Positions 50,915 to 61,290 of a stretch of DNA of 64,000 bases are shown here, in pieces. Each line of letters begins with the position of its first letter. Position 1 is the stretch's first letter. Source of the stretch: Rhexocercosporidium sp. MPI-PUGE-AT-0058 (taxonomy: Eukaryota; Ascomycota; Leotiomycetes; Helotiales); assembly GCA_020746875.1 (NCBI GenBank), contig JAGTJL010000025.1, positions 186,001 through 250,000 of the forward strand, given 5' to 3'. Both the position numbers and the translations under genes were made by a program. The notes under the pieces are model-generated. The model saw only the letters and a program-made list of their open reading frames with translations, was not told where the DNA came from and did no database searches.

Positions 50915-52288
50915 ATGGTTCTCCTCACGATAAAGCACGGACTGCCAGTGATGGAGCCACCCGTTGAGACGACCAGACTTTGTGTCAATCCTCGAGTCAC
51001 ACATCGAATACCCGACGTCAAATTCGAGATCCCACCCGAGATAATGATCATGATCGCTCGCCATCTTCCCAAGTCTGACTGGAAGTCCCTCCGTCTTGTC
51101 TCGCATCAATTTCTAGACTTTTGTCTGGACTTGCCTTTGCATACGGAAGTATGGTTCAGCCCATATGCTGAAGATCTTGAGGTGTTCATGGGGATCTGTC
51201 GTGAACCAGGCTTGGCGAAACATATTACATCCGTTATCATCGATACCACAGCCTTCGGCGGCTATGGTGGGTTGAATATTGAGAGAACGATGCCGCGAGG
51301 CATTGGAAGGTTTGATCCGTCGACAGGAAATCTGAATATCACGCAAACATGGATCGAGGCAAATGGACTAGATCCAGAGTCCGACGACGTCATGGCTTTC
51401 AAACGGCACATGCAAGAGAGTTATGCGTTCGAGCACTGCCAAAAAGAGCTTCTTTCCAAGTTTATGGCAGGGATCAAATTTCTGCCAAAGGTGAGGTCAT
51501 TCCGTCTACACTGCGCATTCGATCAATGGGAGAATGGCCATTTCCGTCACCTGTCAGGCCAGAGTGGGCTGGCTTCACCTCTGGCGAGGTCATGGCCAAA
51601 TAAGCACTACCTAAGTCCGTTCGTGGAAGGAGGTTGGTTTCATTCGAGCAATATCCGGGCTCGTTACTTTGATTTCGCCCTGACTGCCATCGTCGAAAGC
51701 AAAGGAAAGCTCGATTGCTTGGATATATCACCAACTCCGAACCCGTTGAACGCTTTGCGGAATCTTCACAATCAAAGTTTCCACGTGGGCAAAGTTGCGT
51801 TTGCAGCCCTAGCATCACTGAAGCTAAGCACGAACTTTTATGCCATATCAGACATGGTTTCTGAGCACGGCTTCGTGCATTTATTCACGGCTGCTCGATC
51901 TTTGAAAAAGCTTGACTTGTCAATAAGCCTATGTCACGGACTTTTATCCCCACCCTCGTACTCAATCGCCGACGATATCGTGGCCAAACTCTTCGGCACG
52001 CGTACGATGGAAAACTTGACGGAAATGCGGCTTGCCAATTCTGTGACCACGACTAAAACTCTATGTGAAATGCTGGAGCGTCATCGAAAGACTTTGAAAA
52101 GAATCCACTTGGAGAAAATCACAATCATCGACGACAACAAGAATTGGGTATCCGAGTTACTTGACTTTTGTAAGAAGTCTCTGATCTTGGATGCTGTTAG
52201 GATCGAGTATCTGTTGCGAGATCCTACTCGTAACAACCGTCGTATACAAGTCAATGATAACGACAAAATAGAAGGTTGGGGTGAGTAG
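50915..52288 (+). CDS. F-box protein
   Basis: A single-exon frame of 457 residues. The F-box lies near residues 25-75 (KFEIPPEIMIMIARHLPKSD, then KSLRLVSHQFLDFCLDLP), so it probably links a substrate to an SCF ubiquitin ligase through Skp1. The remainder has Leu-rich, irregular repeats typical of fungal F-box proteins (SLKKLDLSISLCHGL; KTLKRIHLEKITIIDD) but no named substrate domain. The start at 50915 is chosen because it follows a leader with stops in other frames and precedes the first well-composed protein sequence. The frame is open further upstream to 50684, but its translation there looks non-coding. The target is unknown. Confidence 0.85.
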   Translation: MVLLTIKHGLPVMEPPVETTRLCVNPRVTHRIPDVKFEIPPEIMIMIARHLPKSDWKSLRLVSHQFLDFCLDLPLHTEVWFSPYAEDLEVFMGICREPGLAKHITSVIIDTTAFGGYGGLNIERTMPRGIGRFDPSTGNLNITQTWIEANGLDPESDDVMAFKRHMQESYAFEHCQKELLSKFMAGIKFLPKVRSFRLHCAFDQWENGHFRHLSGQSGLASPLARSWPNKHYLSPFVEGGWFHSSNIRARYFDFALTAIVESKGKLDCLDISPTPNPLNALRNLHNQSFHVGKVAFAALASLKLSTNFYAISDMVSEHGFVHLFTAARSLKKLDLSISLCHGLLSPPSYSIADDIVAKLFGTRTMENLTEMRLANSVTTTKTLCEMLERHRKTLKRIHLEKITIIDDNKNWVSELLDFCKKSLILDAVRIEYLLRDPTRNNRRIQVNDNDKIEGWGE

Positions 52289-52930
52289 AATAGCGCTGTA
52301 GAACCGGCATAAATCTACGAAATTGCAATTTTCGTATAATTTAGAAATTCGGAAGCCGATGGAGCGCTAGAGAGCTTATCCTAGGAGGCTGATCCAACTG
52401 AAGCAACCTACCTGTGATGAAATAAATTGTGGCGGTAGGCACAGCTGGACGCCCGTAAAAAGTCATAACCTAAAATCCAACACGGAAAGTTTAGAGAATG
52501 AGTATTGTCAGTGGATCGTGAGAAGGCTGGAGAGCGCTTACACTTGAAAGACGATGCTCGAATTTCCCTAAGCCCAGTAGCATTCTCCAACAGGGTATTC
52601 TCAATCGAGCAAAGTCGCGAAACGCAGAAAGAAATTTATTATTAGAAATTAATCCGCACTTTCCATAAAGAACCGTACTTCGAGTGAATGAATTGTACAT
52701 GTATGTCGTTTCCAAAGTAGGGCATGACGCCATGCGCTAAGAGTCACCAGAATTTCCCAGTCCCTTAAGCTTGCGCACTCTTTGCCTTCTTCGATTATGG
52801 CTGATAGATGGTGACGACAGCGACTGCCATCGCTGGGACTTCGCTGCAGTACGATTAATGAACTAGCGAGAATCGATATCTGTAATGCCTCACAATATTA
52901 CGATGCTTGACAACGTGTTCCAAGGTGGAC
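52289..52930. other. Intergenic region 3' of the F-box gene
   Basis: No gene seen; short reverse-strand frames of 60-80 codons only. Confidence 0.4.
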
Positions 52931-53337
52931 TTACCATCTTTGTACATGCACACTATTATTACCACAAGAACCCGAACACTTCCCAATGTATCCATCTCCC
53001 CCGCATTGGCCCCATTCTTCAACCGGACAATTCCCACGTTGAGTAGGAAGGGCTGAACTGGATGTCACGGTGATAGTGTGTGTTGAAGTTGAAGTGCTCT
53101 GAGGGGGCTTCCCAGTAACAGTGACATAGGCGGTTGAGGTCGAAGTGGTTGGGGTTAGGTTAATGGTGATGATAGTGACAGTACTGGTCACGGTTACGAC
53201 TAATTACTTGCTAAAATGAGATTCAAGTGAGCCACAGAGCCGGAACAAACGACTATAGAAATTGTGTTTGAACTTACGGACAATGCAATGCTAGCCAAGG
53301 CAAGCAACGAAACTAGACTAGATTTATTGAAAAGCAT
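52931..53337 (-). pseudogene. Remnant of a small secreted CBM1-like protein
   Basis: A first piece, 53337-53278, encodes a signal peptide (MLFNKSSLVSLLALASIALS) ending at a GTAAGT donor. A second piece, read down to a stop at 52931, has a Thr/Ser-rich linker (TSTVTIITINLTPTTSTSTA) and then NCPVEEWGQCGGDGYIG with KCSGSC. That resembles a fungal cellulose-binding module (CBM1) without its usual last Tyr-x-x-Cys, as it ends NNSVHVQRW. No acceptor joins the two pieces in a common frame without a stop. It is therefore probably the broken and truncated end of a secreted plant-wall-binding protein, although an unusual splice could rescue it. Confidence 0.5.
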
Positions 53338-54809
53338 GGTGAAGATTGAAATAGGTATTTCTTTATTTATGACGCGAATAGAAGAAAATAATCTCGTCAG
53401 TGAGATCAAAATTCTTCAGTATACGAGGTGGGTATACTTTATAGAAAATGCGTTAGGATCAAGCAACAACCGGAACCTGATTATTTGTTCTGGCTCAATG
53501 AGATTTTCTCAGACTGTTTACTTGACTTAAGTTGAACTATTTGGGATGTGCTAGTGGAGATAGATAGAAGAGGACGAAAAGTCATCGCACCCTTGAAGGG
53601 GATGGTCAGCTTAGCTTACAATACGAGCCGCCGTTGCAGTGACGATTGAGAGATAAGATACCGAGAAGAGATTTAACCTCTTGTATACGATAATCGCAGT
53701 CATCAGCAGCAAGCTCTATGATTGTGACTTGCACAGATTACGGAGCCGACTGATATCAATTTGTGTATACTGTCTTTTCACGAGTACCATTTTGCTTATA
53801 ATCAAAGCTCATTTCTTACGTCACAGAGACCCACATTGAAATTCCATTATGAATCCCAACAAGCGGGACGATATATTGACAGATGGGGCTCATCCGGTGA
53901 GGGCACGAAAAGTCATGACCGACAAACTTGCTTGGAACACTATTATATGAAAGGATAGAGAGTGGGACAGGGTGAATGATTCGCAAAGATAGTGGGAATT
54001 ATGATTACCGCTTTATGCCACGATAACGTATCCTGTAATTTATTTTCCCGGGACCAAGGGTCGGCTCTAGAAAGTAAACAACCCACATTGCCCCTAGCGA
54101 GACTGCTCTGTTCCTGAAGATCAAGAATGCATCCAGGATCCGCTGATCCGAACAGCAGCCAATGGGTCATCTTGCGATAATTACATTCATGGTAGAGGTA
54201 CCGGCGTGGCTGCAATGAGAAACAGGCTCTTGAAATAGAATTTGTCTCTAGTGGTCTGGATCGCATTAACCGAGCCGTTATAGAAATTAATTTGCATCGG
54301 ATGTATGACTGAGCCGCTCCTAGGATAAGGTGACCGGAGACGATAACGAGAGTGCAGATACAGTCAAGATCATTAATTCGGCCTGGAATCGTTCCTAGTC
54401 GCCCTTGATTGCCCTCAGCACGAAATTCGTGAGGTCATGCACACGCACGCGTGACATGTTTGTGCTCGAAGAGTAAACACGTGGCAACCGAGCTGTCTTC
54501 GAAGTTTGCGAAGCGCCGAGGACTCCCGTCTAATATCAATCCACCAGTAATTCCCATATCGGTTGTCTCTGTACCATTTATTTTTGTAAAAGATGATACT
54601 ATACCGGTTATACCATTAACTGTCATCACTGCCATATCTAGTGAACCTCATCCTTGGTTCTAGACTCTGCTATTAACCCCCAAAACTGCCTTGATGCTCA
54701 TCACTCCTCTTTTACTCGAGTATCAAGAGAAGGACAAGCTATAATCGTCTCGCACGAATCCGGTACAGATGACTGACTACTTCGTCACTCAGGCTGGTTC
54801 TCCGATACC
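53338..54809. other. Intergenic region with no recognised gene
   Basis: Short frames only. A 66-codon reverse frame at 54435-54635 (containing DGSPRRFANFEDSSVATCL) has protein-like composition but no recognisable identity. Confidence 0.35.
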
Positions 54810-55425
54810 ATGACTACAACTACTTTCGAGTATCTAGATACACCACAGCAAGCGTGGTAGAGCGAAGCTGATTGGTTCTACTTCACTACTCTTCGATGGA
54901 TAGATAAGATGAGATTTGAGCCTGATGATGAGGAGGCAGAAAGAGCTCTTCTTCTAGCTCCAGAGCCAAGCCCTCAGCTGACCCCGACTTCTTTCAAACA
55001 GAGCAAGTCGCTCCATCTGAGCCTGCTGAGCCTACTGGGCCGATTATTGAGCATCGCTAGGTCTTCTCTATGGTGTGCGAGGCTGCACACGAACTGTGTA
55101 AGATGCCCTTAAACTTAGCATGGTAGATACTTAGCATTCCTTCTCTATCAGAACCTCCACAGTATCTCTAGCCTTATCTAGACGAATATTGGAAGCTTTG
55201 CCATCCATCAAATACTCGCAAGGTCAATAGATCTTCTCCAAACGATAAGTGGGAGGTGCAAACTTCTCCTCAGCTTGAGCGGCATAAACGATATCAATCT
55301 CTTCCATCTGGTTTTCCAGCTGATTCCTGAAATCAGGCAAAAACGAGTACGATTAAGACTCCAAGAATTGTTCCCGTGGCATTAGATTCATATTTTGTGG
55401 AGCTCCTGCTGAGAACATGTAGCTT
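54810..55425 (+). pseudogene. Unrecognised pseudogene with five in-frame stops
   Basis: A coding-like region starts at an ATG at 54810 (MTTTTFEYLDTPQQAW), meets a TAG at 54858-54860 and continues to MRFEPDDEEAERALLLAPEP. Near 54970 the frame shifts by one and goes on as DPDFFQTEQVAPSEPAEPTG, VFSMVCEAAHELCKMPLNLA and PYLDEYWKLCHPSN, then PSGFPADS and VALDSYFVELLLRT. Further stops lie in this second frame at 55058-55060, 55124-55126 and 55169-55171 (all TAG) and 55328-55330 (TGA). Every stop can be explained by one C-to-T change of CAG or CGA, as RIP or cytosine deamination would give. I do not recognise the protein. Confidence 0.65.
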
Positions 55426-56039
55426 AAAAGAGCTTCACATTTCGCAGCATTTCATTCGTCCTTCCCTCTTGATTAGGGTATTGTGGTAGGGAGGAATCTC
55501 GGATGTTTCTTTGTCACATGATTGAGCTGGCTCTTCTCACGTATAAGAGACCAGCACTTGAAGGTTTTACAACAAGACAACATCTCACATATATTCTATC
55601 TAATAATATTTCCCCTACTCCTCTTTTGCAAATTGTTACTTTGCAGATATGTGATATCTATAGATTTAATTGATCTGTTATTTGCTGAAGCTAGAAAGTC
55701 TCCCAGTGCCTCACTCCATACGACCTCTCTTGTAGTGTGGTGTTGGAAGTCGTTTCCTCCCACAGTATAGTGTCTTCATCCGGTCTATTTAAGACTCTCG
55801 TCATTCATTCTCGAACAATGTAAAATCATCATATTACTTGGACGTTCTCATTCTCAATATTCTTCCTTCCAATTCCTCTAAAGATTCCTTCTACCGCTAT
55901 CAAGCTATAAACATTCTTTTAACTTTCTATCTACAAAGTAGCATTACAGCATATCTTTAAATAATAGCAAATTTGTTGAGGGTATTGAAATTCCAAGTCT
56001 AAAACGTCTTGAAGTCGAAATGTTTTCAAGATCTAGACA
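55426..56039. other. AT-rich intergenic region
   Basis: 3' flank of the GH3 gene and of the pseudogene. AT-rich, with no supported gene. Confidence 0.4.
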
Positions 56040-57869
56040 CTAAAAATATTTTACTCCATCACCAAATCGAAAAAGGGGATCGGCCGTGCTGAACGGCTCA
56101 TCACACTTACTCTCCCGCACTGCCTCCATACTCCTGGGTAAATCAAACGGTAGTCTACCCTCTGGATGTACCCTCTCTCCCGTCTTCATATCCCGGCCCA
56201 TGATCACATCAAGGAACGCCTGTGCGGAAGCACCAAAGTTGACAAGCAGCGCAGACGCCTGCTTGGCAAGAGGCGTGAGGATCGCAGGTCGGTCTAGATA
56301 GACGTCCACAATCACGACGGGCACTGCTGAGAAGATGTCTTCGAAACGAGAGATCTCGGCGGCTGGGAAATTCAACGAGCCGCGGTGAAAGGTTGCTTCG
56401 AAGGCGCCTGGGAGAGGCTCGAAGGGAGCCTGCAGTCTCAATATGGCAATGTCTGCTTGCGACGGTTGGTCTGTGATGCTAAGCCCCCATGAGTGTGCGA
56501 TATCCAATTTGATGCCTTCAATGTAGAATTTCTTGCCGGCGATGCTACTTTCACTCAGTGGTAGTACGTTGTCTTTGTTCTGGAGCAAGGTATAGCTCTT
56601 TCTCTGCGTCTCGAAACCCAGCTGGCGAAAGTCCGAGCGGCCCACAATGTCATTGACAGCATCCACATTGACAAATCTGTTCTCATCAAAGAGTCCCATT
56701 GTGAACTTCTCAATGAGTAGCTTCCGTGCACTCTGGCTCACTCTTTCTTCAGAGACTCGGCCACTTCTGACGGCTTCCACCACGAGCTCTGGCTTCCACT
56801 CACCACCGAACTGATCACATCCCGCGTCAAGCGCTTTGACAACTCTCTCGAGTTCAGAGAGTTTCTCACATCCCCACGCCCGGGCCGGCATCTCCTGGCC
56901 AAGTATCTCACAATCACTGATGATACCCCAATCCGTGCAAACAATCCCTTCGAAGCCCATCTCTTTCCGAAGCAGTCCATCGATGATGCTCTTGTTGAAC
57001 GCAAACCCGACCTCCTCGTGCTGAGTGCCAACGGGTTTGCTATAATAGGGCATCATCTGTCGAGTCCCCGCGCGGATCGCATTCCTAAACGGCTGCAGAT
57101 GGTAATCAAACATGCCCGCCGGATACGTCTGGTCCTGCCCATATGCAAAGTGCGAATCCTCGCCGTCATTGCCCTGCGCGCCGCCGCCGGGGAAGTGCTT
57201 CGTCATGGTGCTGACGCTATCCTTTCCAAAATCACTGCTGGCCCCGTGAAACCCTCGAATGCACGCCTCCACCTGTTGCCCACTCAGCTCGGCATCCTCG
57301 CCGAATGTTGCATTGATACGGGACCATCTGTATTCCGTTGCGAGATCGACCTGTGGATGCAGAGCGCAGCGGAACCCGAGAGCGATATACTCTCTGCGTG
57401 CGATATCTGCGAATGTTTCTGTAAGTCTGACGTCTCGTAATGCTGCGATTCCAAGTGTCTCGGGCCACTGGCTCAGGACGCCGGCGTGGAAACTCGTCCC
57501 GACGTTGTCTGTAAAGTGGTTCCGGGGATCAGTGCTGACGGTGATGGGAATGCCTAGACGAGTCTCTTCGAGGGCCAGTTTCTGGAGCGAATTATGCCAT
57601 ATTGCAACGGATTTGGCATCTTCAATAGGACCTAGCAGGTTAAAGTGGTTTAAGTGTTTCTGTCCAACCATCTCGGCAACGCTGGGAAGGATGAAGGGAA
57701 AGGTGATGGCCGTATGCATATCTTTTACGGGAGTGAGGATGCCGTGGAAGAGCAAGCCGGCCTTTTCTTCGAGCGTCATGAGCGAGAGAAGGGCAGTTGC
57801 GCGTGTCTGGGGATCTAGAGTTGAGTCGAGGTAGACGGCCTTACACCGCTGGCCCTGCTGGTCAGCCAT
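56040..57869 (-). CDS. Glycoside hydrolase family 3 protein
   Basis: A single exon of 609 residues without a signal peptide, so it is likely intracellular. The GH3 N-terminal barrel shows LMTLEEKAGLLFHGILTP, the motif KHFPGGGAQGNDGEDSH (Lys224-His225) that binds substrate, and the nucleophile region MGFEGIVCTDWGIISD (Asp313). The C-terminal domain follows, with FETQRKSYTLLQNKDNVLPL and a late EGRLPFDLPRS. This layout is that of GH3 beta-glucosidases and beta-xylosidases, not the short hexosaminidases. The exact sugar cannot be read off. The acid/base residue is not evident in the shortened second domain. It is followed on the same strand by the hydrolase gene's 3' end 720 bases away, so the two are tandem. 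Confidence 0.93.
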   Translation of the reverse strand: MADQQGQRCKAVYLDSTLDPQTRATALLSLMTLEEKAGLLFHGILTPVKDMHTAITFPFILPSVAEMVGQKHLNHFNLLGPIEDAKSVAIWHNSLQKLALEETRLGIPITVSTDPRNHFTDNVGTSFHAGVLSQWPETLGIAALRDVRLTETFADIARREYIALGFRCALHPQVDLATEYRWSRINATFGEDAELSGQQVEACIRGFHGASSDFGKDSVSTMTKHFPGGGAQGNDGEDSHFAYGQDQTYPAGMFDYHLQPFRNAIRAGTRQMMPYYSKPVGTQHEEVGFAFNKSIIDGLLRKEMGFEGIVCTDWGIISDCEILGQEMPARAWGCEKLSELERVVKALDAGCDQFGGEWKPELVVEAVRSGRVSEERVSQSARKLLIEKFTMGLFDENRFVNVDAVNDIVGRSDFRQLGFETQRKSYTLLQNKDNVLPLSESSIAGKKFYIEGIKLDIAHSWGLSITDQPSQADIAILRLQAPFEPLPGAFEATFHRGSLNFPAAEISRFEDIFSAVPVVIVDVYLDRPAILTPLAKQASALLVNFGASAQAFLDVIMGRDMKTGERVHPEGRLPFDLPRSMEAVRESKCDEPFSTADPLFRFGDGVKYF

Positions 57870-58591
57870 GGTGTAGTAGAGGAGCTAAGGTGCTTGAAGT
57901 ATATGGTGAAAAGACGGGATAGATTGAGTCGAGATGGGATGAAGTGGAATCTAACAATGCAGAGAATTTTCAAAGTGACATGTAAATGAATGAATGAAAG
58001 AGTTTGAGAGTAAAGTCGAAAGTGGGAAGACGAGACGGGATATGAGATGAGATGTCTTAATCACCCAGAGCCACAAAGAGGACTGACTCCTAATGCTTCT
58101 TAGAGTGTAAATACGACAAGATAGCTGTCCCCTGTACTCGGACTTCATAGCTGTTTCTCCGTCCTGTTTCTTTTTTTAACCTTTAACTTCTTACGAGCTC
58201 CAAGCCTCTAGCTTCTACCTTCCATCTATGGAGGTACGAGGGGCAGAAGGTGGACGGAGTGGGAAGTGGAGGTGGAGGCGGGGGAGGGGGCGGGGAGGGC
58301 ATGAGAAACCGAGGTGCACTGTACCTTATCGTATGGCAAATTCCGACTTATCAATAAGCGGCAGGCTGTCAATGTTATTTCAGCATATCTAAGATTTGAG
58401 TTCAATGCTATATTTGTTCTTGTATGGGGGTGCGTATCTGTGTAGGGTAGTATGAGCGCACTCGCTTAAAATTGATGCTATACAAACAGTTTCTACCTCC
58501 GCAAACCCGTAAAAGGCGATCGAAGAAACAATTCTCCCCTCAGTCGCACTCTTTCTTTGAACCTTCCAAAATTCTTCACTATTCTCTGTTT
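57870..58591. other. Promoter region of the GH3 gene
   Basis: The stretch between the two tandem reverse-strand genes, including a G-rich block at 58267-58299. No other gene seen. Confidence 0.5.
58267..58299 (+). repeat. G-rich block, possible G-quadruplex
   Basis: Runs of G of two to five bases, mostly separated by single bases (GGAGGTGGAGGCGGGGG and on), about 400 bases upstream of the GH3 start. Confidence 0.6.
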
Positions 58592-60364
58592 CTACACAAA
58601 AGGCAAAACAATGTACGACGCTGTATCCCCTCCGATATGTACATCATGCCGCCCCTTGGAAGCCAATTGCGCAAACGGGCTCTCCATTGAGAAATCCCCC
58701 CTCAACGTAGGATTATTCCCATGCACCTCAACCCTCACGCTCTCGCCCGCCTCGTACTCGACACCCATCGCCCAAATGCCAATCTCTAGCCTGATGACCT
58801 CACCCGGCGTAATGTACTCATCCTTGTTATGTGGATGGAAAGGGTAGTTCTCGTGCAACGACCGCGAAGGGTCGATGGCTCGACGGGACGCGCGTAGGAT
58901 CCCAAGCGATCCGCTATGGAACATCAGGTTGATCTTGTTACGCGGGGAGATCGCGTCTATGGCGTCTGGGAAGGCGCCCTGGGAAGCGATAGACGACCAG
59001 GGGATGTTCAGGTTGAGGAGCGCTTTGCCGCTGCGGTCGAGTTTGCGGATTATCACGTAGAGGTCCATGTTGTTAGAGTCGGGCGTGGAGACGTAGAGGA
59101 CAGCCTTGGGCAGGCCGACGAGGTGTGTTGGTTCGGAAAAGGTGTACGTGAAGCCGGCGCAGTCGAGGTAGCGCTCGGAGTTGTATGAGACCACGCTCGT
59201 CTCTGATGGCGGAGAGAAGCTCAATTTTTCGTTCGGGCTGAAGAAGAGCTTTTTGTACTCAGTGCGCGGGATGGGGAAGTTGTCCTCGACAATATCGTAG
59301 ACGGGGTCGCTTGAGAACTTGAGTCGACAAATGCGAACCCGCGGGGTCTTCAGGAAATCGTTGTCCTCGCCCTTCAAAAATCGGTCAAAGAAGCTGGCGA
59401 GCTCCTCAGAGGACTCTTCGCAGTTCCAGAGATCGTACCACTCCTGCCAGGGAGAGATGCGTAACCACTTGTGCGGAGTGTCGACCTCGAGCCACCCGCG
59501 GATAGAGCCCATAGTATGTACAAAGTTCGTATAGGACATGGAGATAAAGGTCGGGATTTGGATCTTGCTGATATCCGCGCGCTTGTCCCTCCAGAACGGC
59601 GAATCCGCCATTGGCGATCTGGCGTACATGACCTTGAAATCCTCTATTGCCATCCCGCCCTGGATGTTGGTTTTGATGATGAAGTCGAACAGCCCGGCAT
59701 CAAAGATCCCGCCACGAACAAACTGTTCTCTATACAGATCACCACAGGCTTCCCACGGAGCAATGGCTTTGAGTGAGGGCGGCTTCAGCGCAGCAATGAA
59801 CCATTGGATGATGGCCAGATGAGAATTCCCAGCCAGGCCGACTGAGCCACTACACCAGGGCATCTTTGCCAGCGCCTCGATTACATCGTAACCATCTTCC
59901 GCCTCCTGGCTGCCCATGATCGCAATTGTGCCCTCTGAGTCTCCACAGCCCCGGGAGTCAACATGGACAACTGCATATCCCTTTGCGCAAAACACGGCAG
60001 GATCGGGCCCCTCGAACTTCTCCAGGCCGCTCAGCACGCCGTTCGGGATCCCGAGCCCCCAAGGTAAATGCTTGAGCATCGATATGCCATTGAATTTCTT
60101 CCCGTACGGACTCCACGCAACGATGGCAGGCACCGGGTGATTTTCGTCGGCTGGCAGGTAGATGTCGCAGTAGAGAGTCGCACCGTCTCTGACCTTGATG
60201 GCGACATCGTGGGAGACGCGGATATTGCAAGAGAGAGGACGAGAATTGTACCCATTCCAGCCCTTGGGGAGGACCTCTTCGTGTGGGTTGAAGCCTTGAT
60301 AGTTGTTGCGGCCGATCGAAGGTTTGTCGATTGGTTGCAGCGCGACCTGGACAGGCGGAGGCAT
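58592..60364 (-). CDS. CocE/NonD-type alpha/beta hydrolase (X-Pro dipeptidyl-peptidase S15-like)
   Basis: A single exon of 590 residues with no signal peptide. It has the CocE/NonD layout: N-terminal alpha/beta fold (VRDGATLYCDIYLPADENHP; IVAWSPYGKKF), the oxyanion region VVHVDSRGCGDSEG (138-145), the nucleophile elbow GLAGNSHLAI (Ser181) and a C-terminal jelly-roll domain (VRLEIG-type strands; GESVRVEVHGNNP). Members hydrolyse esters or amides. The acid and histidine are not clear. Where bacterial enzymes have an Asp, the sequence reads SMSYTNFVHTMGSIRGW, and where a histidine is usual before the Glu-Trp pair it reads RISPWQEWYDLW. The fungal subfamily may use other residues, or activity may be reduced. 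It shares a 926-base promoter region with the divergent dioxygenase gene. Confidence 0.9.
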   Translation of the reverse strand: MPPPVQVALQPIDKPSIGRNNYQGFNPHEEVLPKGWNGYNSRPLSCNIRVSHDVAIKVRDGATLYCDIYLPADENHPVPAIVAWSPYGKKFNGISMLKHLPWGLGIPNGVLSGLEKFEGPDPAVFCAKGYAVVHVDSRGCGDSEGTIAIMGSQEAEDGYDVIEALAKMPWCSGSVGLAGNSHLAIIQWFIAALKPPSLKAIAPWEACGDLYREQFVRGGIFDAGLFDFIIKTNIQGGMAIEDFKVMYARSPMADSPFWRDKRADISKIQIPTFISMSYTNFVHTMGSIRGWLEVDTPHKWLRISPWQEWYDLWNCEESSEELASFFDRFLKGEDNDFLKTPRVRICRLKFSSDPVYDIVEDNFPIPRTEYKKLFFSPNEKLSFSPPSETSVVSYNSERYLDCAGFTYTFSEPTHLVGLPKAVLYVSTPDSNNMDLYVIIRKLDRSGKALLNLNIPWSSIASQGAFPDAIDAISPRNKINLMFHSGSLGILRASRRAIDPSRSLHENYPFHPHNKDEYITPGEVIRLEIGIWAMGVEYEAGESVRVEVHGNNPTLRGDFSMESPFAQLASKGRHDVHIGGDTASYIVLPFV

Positions 60365-61290
60365 TATTGTCTTGTGGTTACTGTACTTGGGGATGGTGTA
60401 TCTTGAAAGTCAGATCTCAGTTTTGCCTTTCGATCAAGTTTTGCTATAATGTTGAGACAAAACAGTTGACACAATTTTCTATTTATTCCTCGTGGGAAGA
60501 TTTGTTTTATTTACTTTTTTTCTTCTTATTTTTCTTTTATTTCCCTCCTACATTCCATCAACTATTCCCTTCGTGTAGCGTCTCAACCTTCCCTTGTCGT
60601 ACCTTTTTTGGATATAGCCATGGGTGGGGGCGGGGGCGGGGCCGGGGGAGACGATCAATTAAGTTGAGCTTCAAGTACTAACAATCTAACAATCATCCGT
60701 CATAGGCGCTACCCAGTCAATTGCACACTCGACGTATGAGAATAGAACTTGCAGACGTGACCAGTTCAGATCTTGGTACTGATTGACTATTTCACAACGG
60801 GCTAAGATTACCTACAATATCGTCTCAAAATCCGTCCCGCAAGTGGTCAGTCAATGTTCATTCCGCACGGAACAGAGTCGCAGGATGAAAGGGGCCGGCC
60901 GGGGGAGCTCGGGCGAGCTCAGGCGAGTTCGGGTGAGTTTTGGAGTTTGGAATTTGGGTGTTTGGAGTTTTGTACACTGGGCTGGTTACATCTATCTTGC
61001 GTATGAAAATCTATCTTCCGGATGAAGTTGGCCCCCCTCTCCCGAGCCGCACCATATCCTCCCCTAGGATAACTCCCCCGAGAATGTATAGAACCTTTCC
61101 CTCTTGACATGGCTTCATATGCGCAGAATCGAACAGATGAACTAGGGCCTCCAATCCAACCATAAAAGTCAGCCAGCAACCCGGCCCCCGTCCCTAATTC
61201 CAACTCCCAACTTCAATTCCCGTGCTCACTGCTGTGCCCCCATACTCCCTCCGATTGCCATCCTTGCCAAACCCAAAGCAACCCATCAGT
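60365..61290. promoter_or_regulatory. Shared divergent promoter region of the hydrolase and dioxygenase genes
   Basis: The 926 bases between the two divergent start codons. It contains a T-rich tract (60505-60540), a G-rich block (60622-60650) and repeated GGGCGAGCTC-like and GAGCTCAGGCGAG-like elements at about 60905-60935. No gene seen. Common control is suggested only by arrangement. Confidence 0.5.

Noticed and set aside
57018..57834. Forward frames of 140 and 191 codons within the GH3 gene
   Set aside because: Antisense shadows; the reverse strand encodes a full-length GH3 protein with its motifs.
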